From contig JADNRY010000048.1 of assembly GCA_015501585.1 (NCBI GenBank), forward strand, positions 62,001 through 126,000: a stretch of 64,000 bases of DNA, read 5' to 3'. A program made the position numbers and the translations under genes. Positions within the stretch are counted from its first letter, which is position 1. Each line of letters begins with the position of its first letter. Of the stretch, positions 50,105 through 61,722 are shown piece by piece. The DNA is from Rhodocollybia butyracea (Eukaryota > Basidiomycota > Agaricomycetes > Agaricales > Omphalotaceae). The notes under the pieces are model-generated. The model saw only the letters and a list, made by a program, of their open reading frames with translations, had not been told where the DNA came from and made no database searches.

Positions 50105-50850
50105 CGCCTGTACCTGTGGGCAACTTGGGGAGCAGAACGGTTCCTTGAGGCCTACAGTTCGTTTTTAAGTATCAAAATGATCATCTTTCCGGAATCTCGG
50201 CTGAGAATGAAAAGGCTGTGCCTTAAGCTTTAAGCGCCATCTTTTCTAAAGACCGACGTGAAGGGATGCATGAAGATGCATGATCAGAGTAAACAGTCCA
50301 TGTGTCCAACAGTCCGATGTCTAGAAAAGAGAGAATCAACGCTTCCAGAATCAGAAATAGATTGCTCCTGAAGGTCATGAAAATTGAAGTTTGCTGAAGC
50401 CTTGACTCTAGGGTCAAAGATCACCGTTCACAGTACTTGGTGGCACCGGCGTGGCAGTCTAGTCCAAACGGGATTAGCGAAAGCAAGTAACCAAGTTTCA
50501 ACTGGTTGACTACATGCTAACTCAGGTAAGTATTGTAAAGAAACCCTCCTTGGCCAACGTTGGCCATACAAGTCAGTTTTATCAAAAAGTGGAGAGAGAT
50601 ATAAAGAGATGAAGCGAAAAGCGCGCCTTGGCTGTTCTCGGGCCGTCTACCAATAACATCTTCCGTGCGCACCAGGTGCACAACTGCACTTCTTGATTCC
50701 TCGCTTCATTCACTTCAGTGCTGTTAAAGCCATATATGTTCAAATAGCTTTGGGCTCGGAGTCACCAGAACAAATTTGAGAATTAATTCAGATCGTAAGC
50801 CGTGACATTCGTCAGTCAATTTCAGCGACTAGTACTTATCATCAAAAGTT
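50105..50850. other. Divergent promoter region
   Basis: Between the GH5-like start (minus) and the TPR-like start (plus). It contains a TATAAAGAG-like box near 50599 on the plus strand and AT-rich tracts; nothing else recognised. Confidence 0.35.
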
Positions 50851-52356
50851 ATGCTCAGGGTGAAAACAAATCTCCGGGCGCTGAGGTTGCCTCGAGCCCA
50901 ACGGCCCCCTGGAAATCACTCCTTTCGTTTCAAGTCTTCACGCCCCGAGGATCTTCCACCAGCGCAGACTCACAGCGTACAAGAAGGCTTCGCACAAGGA
51001 CCTATATTTGTTCTCAACGTCGCTAAGCGATTCATCAAATTCTCTGCAATTGGTCTTGGAGTCCTCGGACTGGCGACAGGTCTTGCGTTTGAAGGCACCC
51101 ATGTGTGGGTCGAGAATGTCGAATTGTCTCTGCCTCCAGATGACGCAGAAACTCGAAAGTGGGAATGGAATCTGGAGAGAGAGAACTGGTCGGGGGACTT
51201 GGAGGCTGCAGGAACCGACCCAGCATTGGGATTTCAGGGCCGGCATCTAGTCCGAGCAGCTTGGATGGCAGAACATTGGACAGTGGACTGGGCAGCGCAC
51301 CAAAATATAAGCTCCGGATCGATGAAAAGCGGCGACGGTCATTTGGATCCTTCAGGATTTGTCGATCCGCGCTTAGTCAAAACAGAGTGCTTTTTACGGG
51401 ATGCGATAGCAATTGCAGAGCAGAAAAATATCCAAGGAAAACTCCGCCCTCGGACGATGACTCAACTGCTTACCCTACATGCTGCTGTACTCGAGCGGAT
51501 GGGTTCTGAGGCGATGGTAACTGCCAAAGCACAGTATGAACGTGCTTGGAGTTCACAGCCGTCAATTACTCCTCAGTCTGCTCGGATTGCATTAAAGTTA
51601 GCCGACCTGAATCACCGACTGGGTCATAATGATGATGCTTTAACCTGGTGGAGCCGCACTATTCACATTGTCCATCCTCATTCAGACAAGAATGGCATTC
51701 CCCTCGAAATGCCTGAATCTCCGTATGCCCAGCGCTCGCTGCTGTTTGCCCTCTCTTCTTTGTCAGCTTTCTATGCCACAACAGGAAATTTTATAAAAGC
51801 TCAGTCAGTCGCCGAATCTGCGCTCGACCTAGCGCGATCTGTCCGTCAACCCGAATCTATGGCTTCCATTTCACCTCAGCATGCTATTCATGCCCTGACA
51901 TTACTACAACGCTCATCAGTTCTCGCCATTCACTTGGCTGAAGTTCTCTATGCACAAAGGAGACCCATCATTCTTTCTACACAATGGCTAACGACAGCTG
52001 CGCAGTCTTCTGAAACAGTCATTCGTGCGCTCACCGGATTGCCGCTGGTCAACTTAAGCTTTGATCAACCGCTCACCCCTTCCGATACTATCGAAATTTC
52101 ATTTCTAAATACGCCTTCCCTAAAGAAGCCTGCCATCAGCCTATACAGAGACTCTAGACGAACTGCCGCAGAGGCCTGGAATCTATTAGGTATGCTAATG
52201 GAAGGAAAGCAGCAACAGGCTGCGCTTGACGCTTACGGGAAATCGGTACGTCTGGCAGGGAGTAGCAAGGAGTGGGGAAAACCAGCGGACACAACGCTGA
52301 AGACAGATTGGGAAGTGATATGGGGCAATTATTCACGGGTTGTACAGACAAAGTGA
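50851..52356 (+). CDS. Intronless mitochondrial TPR-like protein (501 aa)
   Basis: A single open exon, unusual in this window. The start MLRVKTNLRALRLPRAQRPP is an Arg-rich mitochondrial presequence. A membrane helix follows (FSAIGLGVLGLATGLAF), then about 400 helical residues with TPR-like spacing: LTLHAAVLERMG, QYERAW, IALKLADLNHRLGHNDDALTWW, LSSLSAFYATTGNFIKAQSVAESALDLA, AAEAWNLLGMLMEGKQQQAALDAYGKSV. Probably anchored in the inner membrane with the repeats in one soluble compartment, perhaps an assembly factor. I do not recognise a named family. Confidence 0.8.
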   Translation: MLRVKTNLRALRLPRAQRPPGNHSFRFKSSRPEDLPPAQTHSVQEGFAQGPIFVLNVAKRFIKFSAIGLGVLGLATGLAFEGTHVWVENVELSLPPDDAETRKWEWNLERENWSGDLEAAGTDPALGFQGRHLVRAAWMAEHWTVDWAAHQNISSGSMKSGDGHLDPSGFVDPRLVKTECFLRDAIAIAEQKNIQGKLRPRTMTQLLTLHAAVLERMGSEAMVTAKAQYERAWSSQPSITPQSARIALKLADLNHRLGHNDDALTWWSRTIHIVHPHSDKNGIPLEMPESPYAQRSLLFALSSLSAFYATTGNFIKAQSVAESALDLARSVRQPESMASISPQHAIHALTLLQRSSVLAIHLAEVLYAQRRPIILSTQWLTTAAQSSETVIRALTGLPLVNLSFDQPLTPSDTIEISFLNTPSLKKPAISLYRDSRRTAAEAWNLLGMLMEGKQQQAALDAYGKSVRLAGSSKEWGKPADTTLKTDWEVIWGNYSRVVQTK

Positions 52357-53157
52357 GCTCCTACCTGATGTGTATCCACAGGTTGAAGCTTGTACTTTCG
52401 GGTCCGTGCTATACTATACTTGCATAGCCCTAGCCCAATTCGCCAGTAAGAAAAGTTCATATCGCGAGGCTAGCTGAGTTCACACATAAGGCGGATGGAC
52501 CTGATTAGCCTATCGAATCAAGACTGCGTCGGAGGCAAACCGGGGGAGTTACGTGCCCATATACAGAAACGTATGAACTTGAATAAGTTGGTTGGATACC
52601 GTAGTCTCTAGGTGTCTCCGCGACAGTTTGCCAGAAGGTTTGGAGTGAAATAGTACATAGAAACCTTTCAAGTTTCCAGGTTCCACGAGGCCTCGTAGGC
52701 CCGTCTCGTACATGTATGCCGATCTCTAAGTAAATTGCACATAATAAATAACTTGCACACCTTTTTCTCCAACTTCATTCCGAACCGGTCAGCTTTCATA
52801 TCCAGTGCGTTGAAGCTTCGAGATTTGCTTCAAAAATCGTGACTCTTTTTCCGTAGATAGTAGATAGGGGATATGTAGATGGACAGATTTTGACTGGACT
52901 TTGCAGACGACTTTGTGACCACTCAACTGCTAAAAAGGCCTTTAAGCGCCCGAGTGGTAAGTTTATTATTAACTCCTTTATACGTACCTTTTATACATAT
53001 GCGCATACGCGTGATAGTTTGCCGGTTGTTCGCTCCACAGGTAAACAGAATCATGCTTCTGCTGCGCTCTCCAATCGTCCCTAGAATTAACTACTTATAA
53101 GAGACGCAGTCTTCCTCCAGAAAGACCGATTCACTCACTACTGCCAGGCCACAAACA
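52357..53157. other. Intergenic stretch; sedolisin promoter at right end
   Basis: No coding signal. A TATAAG box at about 53095-53100 lies some 60 bp before the sedolisin ATG. Confidence 0.4.
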
Positions 53158-55533
53158 ATGGGGCTGTCACTTTTAACGGCTATCTCTTGCCTGGTGTCAT
53201 TAGGACCACTCCTGCTACAGAATGTTCATGCGAATAGCCCTTTGGGCCGCCGCGCCATGACTGTCCACGAAAGTCGCGCGGAGATTCCTCCACACTATGC
53301 TCGTGAAGGCCCCCCAACCCCGATACTTTTGTTAACTTTCGTATTGGACTCTCTGCTATGGATATGAATGGCCTTGAGAAGGCTCTCTACGACGTTAGCG
53401 TTCCAGCAAGTCCTCTATATGGCAAGCACCTCAGTCAAGAGGAGGTGTGTTTGTTTTGGCTTCGCCTACTAGCTGTCGAATTATACTCTTTCTAGGTAAA
53501 AAGCTACACCTCCGCTTCCTCCGAATCGGTGAACGCAGTTACCGAATGGCTCGCTGAATTCGGAGTCACCGACGTGCAGCTCGAGACCGCTGTTCACGAT
53601 TACTTGACTTTCTCTGTCCCCATCTCGACAGCAAACGACCTGCTGGATACTGAATTCCACTCATTTGTGCATATCCCTACTGGGAAGCGAGCTATCCGCA
53701 CTACACGATACTCCATTCCAACTGCACTTGTCTCACATATCAGCGTGATCCATCCCGGAACATCCTTTGACTTGGCCAAACCCCTAGGTATCACCGTTTC
53801 TTATGGTAAACGAACATCTGATGTGTCTGCGTCTGAATGGTCTGGCGTAAATGCATCTTGCGCAGACACTATTACGCCGGAATGCCTTCAAGATCTTTAC
53901 GATATCCCTTCCACGCCAGCTACTCAGTCCACGAACAGAATTGCTGTTCCGGGGATGATCGGATACTATGCGCAGGTCAGTAAGGCACGCATTTCCATAC
54001 AAAAAAAAATGACACTTTGGACTGCAGAATGCTGATCTTCAAGCATTCCTGGAGAGACTGCGCCCCGATATGCCATCGAACACAACATTTGGAGTGGAGT
54101 TTATCGATGGAGGAATCAGTCCCCAAGGACCAGGAGAGGCAGGATATGAAGCAGTAAGCCCTACTTACTAGTATACCTCTTCCGTTGACTCATCGAACTT
54201 AAGAATCTAGGTACCTAGTTCCTCTACGAGGCTGATTCACATAACTCACAAAGGGACCAGATATCCAGTATACTGTGGGTGTGGCAACTGGAGTGAACGT
54301 CACGTTCATTTCAATTGGCCCAAACAACACCGATGGTGCCGCTATTGGATTCCTTGATATAGTAGAGTACCTGTACAATATGACAAACCCCCCTCAAGTG
54401 ATGTCCATGAGCTATGGATATGAGGAATGGTGGCTTACTCCGGCACAGGCTAAGTCGGTCTATCCATTTCCGTTGAAGATCTCTGTTGATTTTTTGGCAG
54501 TCAAATTTGTTCAGTTTATATGGCTTTGGGTGCGCGAGGGACTTCGTTGATATTTGGGTCGGGAGATGGAGGTGTCAGCGGTGCAGAGCGGAGTGAGTAT
54601 TCATGCATATGACCGTCGCCTTCGCTAAATTTAGCTCACCTATTTCGTTTTAGATGATACTTGCACGGAATTTCTCCCTGCTTTCCCTGGTGGCTGTCCT
54701 TATATAACCTCAGTCGGGGGGACATTCTCTTTCAACCCCGAGCTATCTACCAACTTTAGCAGCGGAGGTATCAAGTCTTTCCTGTCTCAATGCTTGGAAA
54801 TTTCTGCTAATCTTACGTACTAAGGTTTCTCTGGTTACTTTGCTCGTCCTTCTTACCAAGAACAAGCTGTGGCGCCATTCCTTGAGAACTTAGGGGACAC
54901 CTATGCTGGACTATTTAAGTAAAACAACCACGTATTCACTCCTCTATTTCTCTATGGCTGATTTTTTTTTAGTTCAAGTGGACGTGGCTTCCCTGATATT
55001 GCGGCCCAAGCGCACAACGTTGAGATTGTTACTGGGGGAGAAACTGTCTTCATAAATGGTACCTCATGCTCGGGACCAATTTTCGCCTCGTACGTGTATG
55101 CAGCTCACGTCATTGCACAGTTGTTTACTGTATTTGCTAGCATGGTTTCTTTAGTCAACGATAGGCTCATTGCGGCGGGGAAGCCTGTCCTTGGATTCTT
55201 GAACCCTTTGTGCGTGGCATGCTCACTTAATCCCTGTATAATCTACTTAAAACCAGCCCAGCCTATATAACAACACTCAAATCTTCACAGATATCACCGC
55301 CGGGTTACCCAATGCTGGATGTATGTGTTATTACTTCTACTCGGCCCCTCTGACTTTTGCCGACCTAGGTGGAACCGGCGGTTTTAACGCTACTGTTGGT
55401 TGGGATCCGGTGAGCGTTAATTCGAATAAGGTTGTCATCGCCATCTAATCATAGCGATGTATAGATCACTGGACTGGGGACCCCAAATTTCAAAAAGATG
55501 CTTGCAGCTGCGGGTTTACCTGCTGATGATTGA
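53158..55533 (+). CDS. Secreted sedolisin (S53 tripeptidyl-peptidase type), one apparent frameshift
   Basis: Acid serine peptidase of the sedolisin family. MGLSLLTAISCLVSLGPLL is a signal peptide. The pro-domain runs through FRIGLSAMDMNGLEKALYDVS and LSQEEVKSYTSAS. Catalytic residues are present: Glu and Asp in GYEANLDIQY, Asp in GRGFPDIAA, Ser in NGTSCSGP. Also GARGTSLIFGSGDGGVSGAE and CTEFLPAFPGGCPYITSVGG. Exons include 53158..53444, 53496..53975, 54028..54153, a 7-nt exon 54204..54210, 54261..54453, 54501..54592, and so on to a stop at 55531-55533. Exon 1 has six Cs at 53310-53315 where seven keep the frame into NPDTFVNFRIGL. Confidence 0.92.
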
Positions 55534-56133
55534 TCATTTGTTGCGCATAGTCTCGCATAGTACAGACCACTTGTATACCCTGAACTTTTTTTCTCGATTT
55601 TACTAGAATCAAATCATTTTTGAACTAATTAAAAAGGAAAGACAAAGCTGGATCAATCATCCAAATCGAGTAAGTGATCTGTGATCGAGTCAAGTTACTT
55701 CCTAGATTACTTCCGAGATTACGTGCTAACTAAATTGTCTGTATCTGGACATATGGGTAGATTGAGTGAGTAGTACATACTTTCTTCCCTTTCAAAGCGG
55801 TACTCAGGCTCGAGAACCGTTGGAGAGCATCGGAGGTGGGTGGACCCGTAGCCGTGATGTCTGTGGCCTCAAATATGCAACGCTTAAGTATCAACTTGTT
55901 CTGGAACAAGTCACGATTTTGGCAAATCGATTATAGCGTATGTTGGACCGGAAATCGGTGATCCTATCGAAGAGCGGACCAGCCTTTATAGATCTTGACA
56001 AGTTGTCAAAGGAAGAGGTAGAAAGTGTTGTGATACTTGTCACTCGACTCGGAGTCTGAGATGAAACAAAGATACCCCAGGACAAGAAAGCTCGTAATAA
56101 AGTTCAATAAACCATGAACGATGCAGAAAATAT
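55534..56133. other. Intergenic stretch with a dispersed-repeat fragment
   Basis: Holds AT-rich spacer and, at about 55990-56065, a fragment (TGTCAAAGGAAGAGGTAGAA) related to two copies near 62730 and 62985. No gene supported. Confidence 0.4.
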
Positions 56134-56204
56134 TTACAGTCCTGGCGGGCCGGACATATGCTCGACGATAAATCTAGATATCTTAAATTTAATCCACACG
56201 TGAG

Positions 56205-56575
56205 ATGGTGTGGAGGGTGATGAACCCATATGTTAATAACAGTTATTTAACGTTAATAACAGACCAAAGGTCTGAAGTCCATGTTATATACCTGTTATTG
56301 GCCCTGGTACACTGGGAGATCCTGGGAGGTACATACACTGAGCCTTGCCACTTACCATGCCTACTGGTACAGTCTGGAGTACGATGGTATCATCTGGTCT
56401 GCCCCCACTTGATATGTAAGGGGCATCAGCCCCTGGAGTCTGGAGTATCAATGGTAGGACTGTTACTTACAGATAATAACCTATAATAACACGTTAATAA
56501 CGCGTTAATAACCTATAATAACACGTTAATAACGCGTTAATAACCTGTTAATAACATGTTAATAACTTTTTTTTT
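56205..56575. mobile_element. Inserted repeat element rich in GTTAATAAC
   Basis: It replaces about 70 bp of the FAD oxidase gene relative to the right-edge copy. One end has GTTAATAAC twice near 56231-56260. The other has a 32-bp unit (starting CTATAATAACACGTTAATAA) repeated twice in tandem at about 56480-56545, then two diverged copies and a T-run (A-run on the gene strand). In between lies a GGGGCATCAGCCCC hairpin. No coding capacity; type unknown. Confidence 0.7.
56480..56566. repeat. Tandem 32-bp repeats built on GTTAATAAC
   Basis: Two identical 32-bp units of the form CTATAATAACACGTTAATAA + CGCGTTAATAAC, then CTGTTAATAACATGTTAATAAC. The GTTAATAAC core is a 9-bp imperfect palindrome, so it could be an array of protein-binding sites (for example a transposase or replication protein). 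Confidence 0.75.
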
Positions 56576-58252
56576 TCTCCGTATGTCTCATAGACATTCT
56601 GCCTTTTGTCACATTCGTTCATGAAGAATGGGAAACCAGGCGAACGATGTAGTCTGAATAGAAATGGTAAGAAACAGAGAGGTTAAAAAGGGAATAAGAT
56701 ATACTGGTTTAGAAACAGCAACTTTGCTTCGTCGGCTTCTGCCGGTGGTTGCGCAACACCGAGTGTCAACTGCTCCCCAAGATTCAGCGCAACATAGCCC
56801 CCGAGTGGAGCATCTATAGCATTTCCACCTCTCGCTCTACCTGCTTCAATCTGAGATGACGGTATGGGTGTAGAGATAAGACTTGTGAAGAAATATGCTC
56901 CAGTTCCAGCAACTGCCTGGGTAAAGTTGTCCCAGTGAGCCCGAGCGTCATGGTACATCTGAATATCTTCAGCTGACGAAAAGACCTCCGCTCCGAACGT
57001 CTCTCCACTCCCACTGTTATTGCCTGCCGGAATAGTGTTGAGAACCTCGAGATAGCTAAGCCGAGTGATGTTCGATGTCGAGGCAGGGATCGATAAAAGT
57101 TCGCCAAATATGCTGGAGGGAAGAGTGGTCAGGTTTGTGTCCGTTACGTTGTAAAACAGCTCGACTTGGGCGATGGGCGTGATTTCTTCCGAAACAATTG
57201 CATTGACCAATGATACCAAAAGAACTTAAGATGCAGCGGGTAAGCTACAATTCAGAAGAGCAAGTATACTATGACCTACCGGCACTGGGGCCTTCGACAG
57301 TTTGAACATAATGTGCTGTAGCATTGATCACTGCATCCACAGACGAGTTTGGGTACTGTAACACTAATTATGAGTAAAGCCAAACCGAATAGTAAGTCCG
57401 GATCGACGTACAAGGATAGTTGCACCAATCCACGGTTTATCCGCATTTGTTCCCGTGTGCACTGCATACAACTCGTATTTGGTCACTATTCCGTATCGAT
57501 TTCCACCTCCCTTCAGAGCGCGAAACAGGTCCGCATACTCATCGTCCACGGTCGCTACAACAAGCGTGCCATCTACCAGGACAACATCAAGGCTTTTGAT
57601 ATTATCAGCTCCGAATCCATGAGCTGGGGAGAGAAAGCTTATTCCGCCTCCAAGGAGAAGACCTGTTTCAACGGAGCTGAATAGTCATCAGGAGGGGTAA
57701 AACATTTGTAAAGTCCGAGGATGGACTACCTTGCTCGACCGCCGACGGGGGCCACACCAAAAGGCTCCATTGCATTTGTTGCCTCTAGTCAATCCTGGTT
57801 CCACGGAAATAGTGTCTGTTTCTTGGTTGTACGACTCGGATATGTTGTTCATTTGTGAGAACAAGATTAGGACACCACCCTGCAAGCTATCGAGAGAAAC
57901 ATCGGCAAGGATCCATATCAAAACGACATGAACAGTTTTACTTGTTCCATCCTTCCATGGCACTGTGACCTCCGGCCTGGACTGCATATCGTGCATTGGA
58001 CTGGAAGATGGCTTTCATAGCCACTTGTACATCTGAGGTCTCCAGAGGGAAGACAATGCAAGCAGGCCGGAGCTGCGCGTTCGCAAGGTTCCAAGCTCCA
58101 GTTGCGCCGGCTTCGAATTGGGGTCCAGAGGATTGAACTTTGATAGGACCAAGGAGACTTTCGATAGAGAAGCAAGCCCTTGTAGCATTTTGATCCTGAG
58201 CGAAGGACAGCGTAGCTGACAATAGAATTTGGATCAATATGTAAATCTTCAT

Positions 58253-59555
58253 GCTTGGGATAGCACCAAAATGAGTTTTAGTTTCTTTCGAGCTGTTGTG
58301 AGAGGTGGAGGAAAGAAGGAAGGCACTTGATGAAGGACGGGATTTTGAAGAGCAGCGTGATCTCGCTCAAATGGCGGCCCCGCCACACTGAATCATAATG
58401 CACGAGGAGCACGGTATATTGACAAAGCATCGGCTCCACCATCTCTTTGTGTTACTTTCCGTCGCATCTAGGTCTGAACTTGAAGTGGTAAAAACTCTGG
58501 CGGAATAGCACCGGCCGACATTCAGAAAAAGAGGCGATTCCATCGATGAAGGCAACGCTGAAGCTTTGAAGTGTGAGTAAGCTCGATGAGGGTCCAACAT
58601 CCGGCCCGTCAGCGTGTGGATAGTCAAAGCTGTTCATCACAGCTTCCAAATCGGGCATTTTCTACTTCCGATCAACGATTTTAATTTCTTTCGCATCCGC
58701 CGTAAACCACGACCGTCGACAATACTCTTTCTTGTATGCGGGCATAGGAAGTTTATATACTTTTGGTGTATATCCATACTGGCAAAACATGTCTAGCTTC
58801 ATAGCAAGTTCTCTTGAGATATATATGCCAATATAGTAAAGTACTGCACAAGTACACCATGCCAGAAACTCCAAGGCACTCTCAGTCCTCCTGACCGGGC
58901 CTGTTTACCCAGACAAAGGACCGGTTCTTGTGGTTATCCCTTACCACATTGCCAGTGCTAAGTTCATATTCGAACATCGACGCACCTGAAAGTACCAGTG
59001 GGATCAATAGAGATATCTTAGTAAAGAGAAAAGTAGGCGAAAAAAGCCACTATCCTGCTGGGTGGAGCACGGGTATGTGAGAGGAAAAAATGCGAACTTC
59101 TAAAAGCAGTGTGAGCGCGGAGGCGATACTCTGAGACGACGAAAAGACGACGATGATGGATGATGGCAGTTGGTAAAGACAAAAGTAACAGAAAACGATG
59201 TGTACACGGGGGTAGCTTGTCAGTGTCTATGATAACAACACAACAACGCAGCCAGGTCGTAAAGCTCAACAGTCTGTACTTTTCTGCTAGTTCCAGAAAA
59301 AGACCAAGGAAAAACTCCTGGATCTCAATAGCTTAGAGCATGTGCTGCAATAAAATAAGAAGCGAAAGCAGAAGCCAGATCAAACCCATGGGTATCTACG
59401 AAGTCTCCCGTACGACTGCGACTATTGTTGTGACACTGCGAAAAAAGTTATAGGTATTGAATAGGGCTGCTGAGGACGTTTTCAAGGAAAGAAAAAAGAA
59501 GAGAAAACACTCACTCTCAAAAGGACTCGCTCTTCTCCTATTCATCATGCCAACA
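58253..59555. other. Intergenic stretch, no gene supported
   Basis: Lies upstream of the FAD oxidase. The longest frames (86 codons, 58367-58627; 83 codons, 59018-59269, both minus) show no domain or splice partners. Confidence 0.4.
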
Positions 59556-59569
59556 TCATGCACTGTCGC

Positions 59570-59726
59570 CAGCGAGGATGTTCAAGTCGACTTCTTCTGG
59601 TCGGACAGAGGCGGGACCGGATTCTGTACGCAGTTTATTGTGTAATCCAGGAAAGTCGACAGCTACACGAGGTGTGAAAGCATTTCGACCACAAGACGAG
59701 CAGAGAGGCATTATTACCAAGATACG
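59570..59726 (-). pseudogene. N-terminal fragment of an F-box-type protein
   Basis: Starts MPLCSSCGRNAFTPRVAVDF and runs to ESGPASVRPEEVDLNILAGD, then a stop. As far as I recall, this opening (Cys pair, then RTESGPASVRPEEV) is typical of the long mushroom F-box proteins, where a coiled coil and F-box should follow. I find neither downstream, so it is probably a truncated relic. A missed intron is the alternative. Confidence 0.4.
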
Positions 59727-60014
59727 ATGCTCTCCCTCTCCCTCAAATTTATTTACCACATGGATATGCACTCCGCAAAAGATATCTGATATGCTGATTC
59801 CGACCAAAGAAAGTTGTAATTGGAGATTCTAAGCCTTAATACACTCCATCTCTAGATATCAGTAAAGTTAAAGTACAGTCCGAGTTCATGCGAAAGGAAA
59901 TTCCATCCGGAAGGTTTCAGGTTCGACGGAATGTGGATGTGGGCCGTGTCTTTTCAAAACGCATTGCTTTTGAATGAGATGTGAATACAGAAGATCCCCG
60001 TGAGATGATTACAT

Positions 60015-61700
60015 CTATGCTACTGGCACACCCCTTAAATCCGGACGATCAAGCCTCCATGGAACTATGGGGTCCCACCGAGCCTGCGTACCCCGAAGCA
60101 CATCGGTGAACATATCTCCAGAGATTCGCACCTCAGACCACGAACGACACCCATCTGAAAACATCTCAATCGTTGGACAATAAACACGAAACAGTCGCGC
60201 CGTGTTCCATCCATTGTAATCATAGAAATCTTTCTCAACCTTCACAGATAAACGTAATAGCTCCGCATCCTCTTCAAAAACCTGTTCCAACCTGGCTCGG
60301 TCAAGATTCGGGGTGTGAACGATACTTAGCTGACACTCAATCTCTGCTTGCCTTTCAAAAACCAACATTGATCTGGGAAGGTTGGTAGCGAGGTGGAGCA
60401 GGTTCCAGCTAAAGTACCGCAGCCGGGTGAGGCGCGCAAAACGCCGTGCGTATTCCCAGGTTGGATGGCGCCAGGGTGATGATCGAGCTTGACGCTTGCT
60501 TGTACCTCGGTAAAGGGATAGCTCGAGAATGTTGGGGAAGAAATCAGCAATGTTCTCAAATAACGCAAGGTCTGTATTCTGAAGGCCAACAAGGATGAGA
60601 ACTTCTAACGCAGCGTTTCCGGAATGAAGAGCCTCCAGTAAGTCGATGACGACGCTGTCAGAGAGACCAAAGCAGGTATGGATTTTGAGGTGTGTAAGAG
60701 GGAATGAGATGGCACTATTGGTGGCAGAGAGCTTCTGGAACGAGTCTGTCAAAAATTGCACATCGGCATAGTGAGATAAGAATAATCGTTGTAAAGTCTT
60801 GAACATGGCGAGAGGGGAAGCGGAATCTTCGCTAAGTAGAGATGGAATTGGAGGGCTCCACAAGGTTTCACGAGGGGGGCTGAGGTAGTGGAAGTTGAGA
60901 AGATTTGGAAAAAGAATAAGAAAGAGCCAAGCGAGTTCATCGGAAGGCTGCTGAAAATCAACAGAGTATGAAGATAGTTCAACGAATTGCACCTGACCGC
61001 AAGTCGGCAGCTCATTCTCTATGATTGCTCGAGTAAGATCGTCGTGCTGCATAGAGTAACTCAGTATGATGGATTGTAAATGAATGAGGTGAGCCAGAGT
61101 TTGCATCAAGCTGCAGGTTATGTCCAGGTTTGAGAGATCTAAAACTCTAACATTGCGCGCGAGAGCGATAGTTTCATTCAGAGAGGAAGTGATAGGAGGG
61201 AGAAAGGTTTTGCCATCGAGAATGTGAGGCGTAAAAGAACCATCGAGCGTTTGTGAGAATAGCCTCCCAAAATTCCGAAATATTAATTCATCGACTGTCA
61301 TCAAAAGATCCGGCCGCGTTCGCAAGAAACATGAGTATTGCAGAAAACGAGTCCGAGCCTTCAAGCTCAAGGCTTGCGGTTCTAGACCCTCTCTGATCTG
61401 GTTGAAGTCAGTAGTCTTTAGGCCAAGAGAAAGACTCTGGAGGAACGAAATAGATTAACATCAATAACAATAAAGAAGGAGCAAAAGCAGAACTTGCCTT
61501 GAAAGTGTACGGATGCCCAAGTTGATAGAGTCTTTTGTTTGTGGCCGAAAGAAGTCGCGCGTATTCCAGCGATGCCACGCTGAGTATCAAGTCTAGTACC
61601 TCTGTCGGTAGATCCAGAAGACATAGTTTCTGGATTTTGGGTCCGTCCGAGTGCAAGACATGTAACTGACACGTCCGTTCTGTGGAATGGACCTTATCAT
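60015..61700 (-). CDS. F-box/leucine-rich protein
   Basis: A short F-box (LCLLDLPTEVLDLILSVASLEYARLLSATNKRL) is joined through a GC-AG intron (61437..61497, donor GCAAGT) to a 450-residue leucine-rich region: NVRVLDLSNLDITC, LQSIILSYS, VQFVELSSYS, FPNLLNFHYLS, LTHLKIHTCFGLSDSVVIDLLE and NILELSLYRGT. Stop at 60015-60017. Likely a substrate receptor of an SCF ubiquitin ligase. The start is unresolved: the F-box frame has no ATG of its own. A 41-nt intron (GTCAGT...CCAG) would join it to ATG at 61700 (MIRSIPQNGR). Confidence 0.7.
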
Positions 61701-61722
61701 AGAGAGAACCGATCCATGATTA

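Larger units (their letters stand above)
56134..58252 (-). pseudogene. Berberine-bridge-type FAD oxidase, C-terminus broken by an inserted repeat element
   Basis: Secreted flavin oxidoreductase. MKIYILIQILLSATLSFAQ is a signal peptide. The FAD domain has RPACIVFPLETSDVQVAM, VQAGGHS (FAD-binding His), GGVLILFSQMNNI, LGGGISFLSPAHGFGADN, DLFRALKGGGNRYGIVTKYEL. The substrate domain runs through HWDNFTQAVAGTGAYFF and FFMNECDKRQNVYETYG. Directly after ETYG the sequence changes to a poly-A run and then GTTAATAAC repeats. The last exon (FIVEHMSGPPGL, stop 56136..56134) survives beyond the insertion. Translation would end soon after ETYGE. The right-edge copy shows what is missing: a stretch of about 17 residues plus the intron donor. 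Confidence 0.85.

Noticed and set aside
59018..59269. An 83-codon minus-strand frame rich in Leu and Arg
   Set aside because: No start context, no domain and no splice partners; composition looks like chance.
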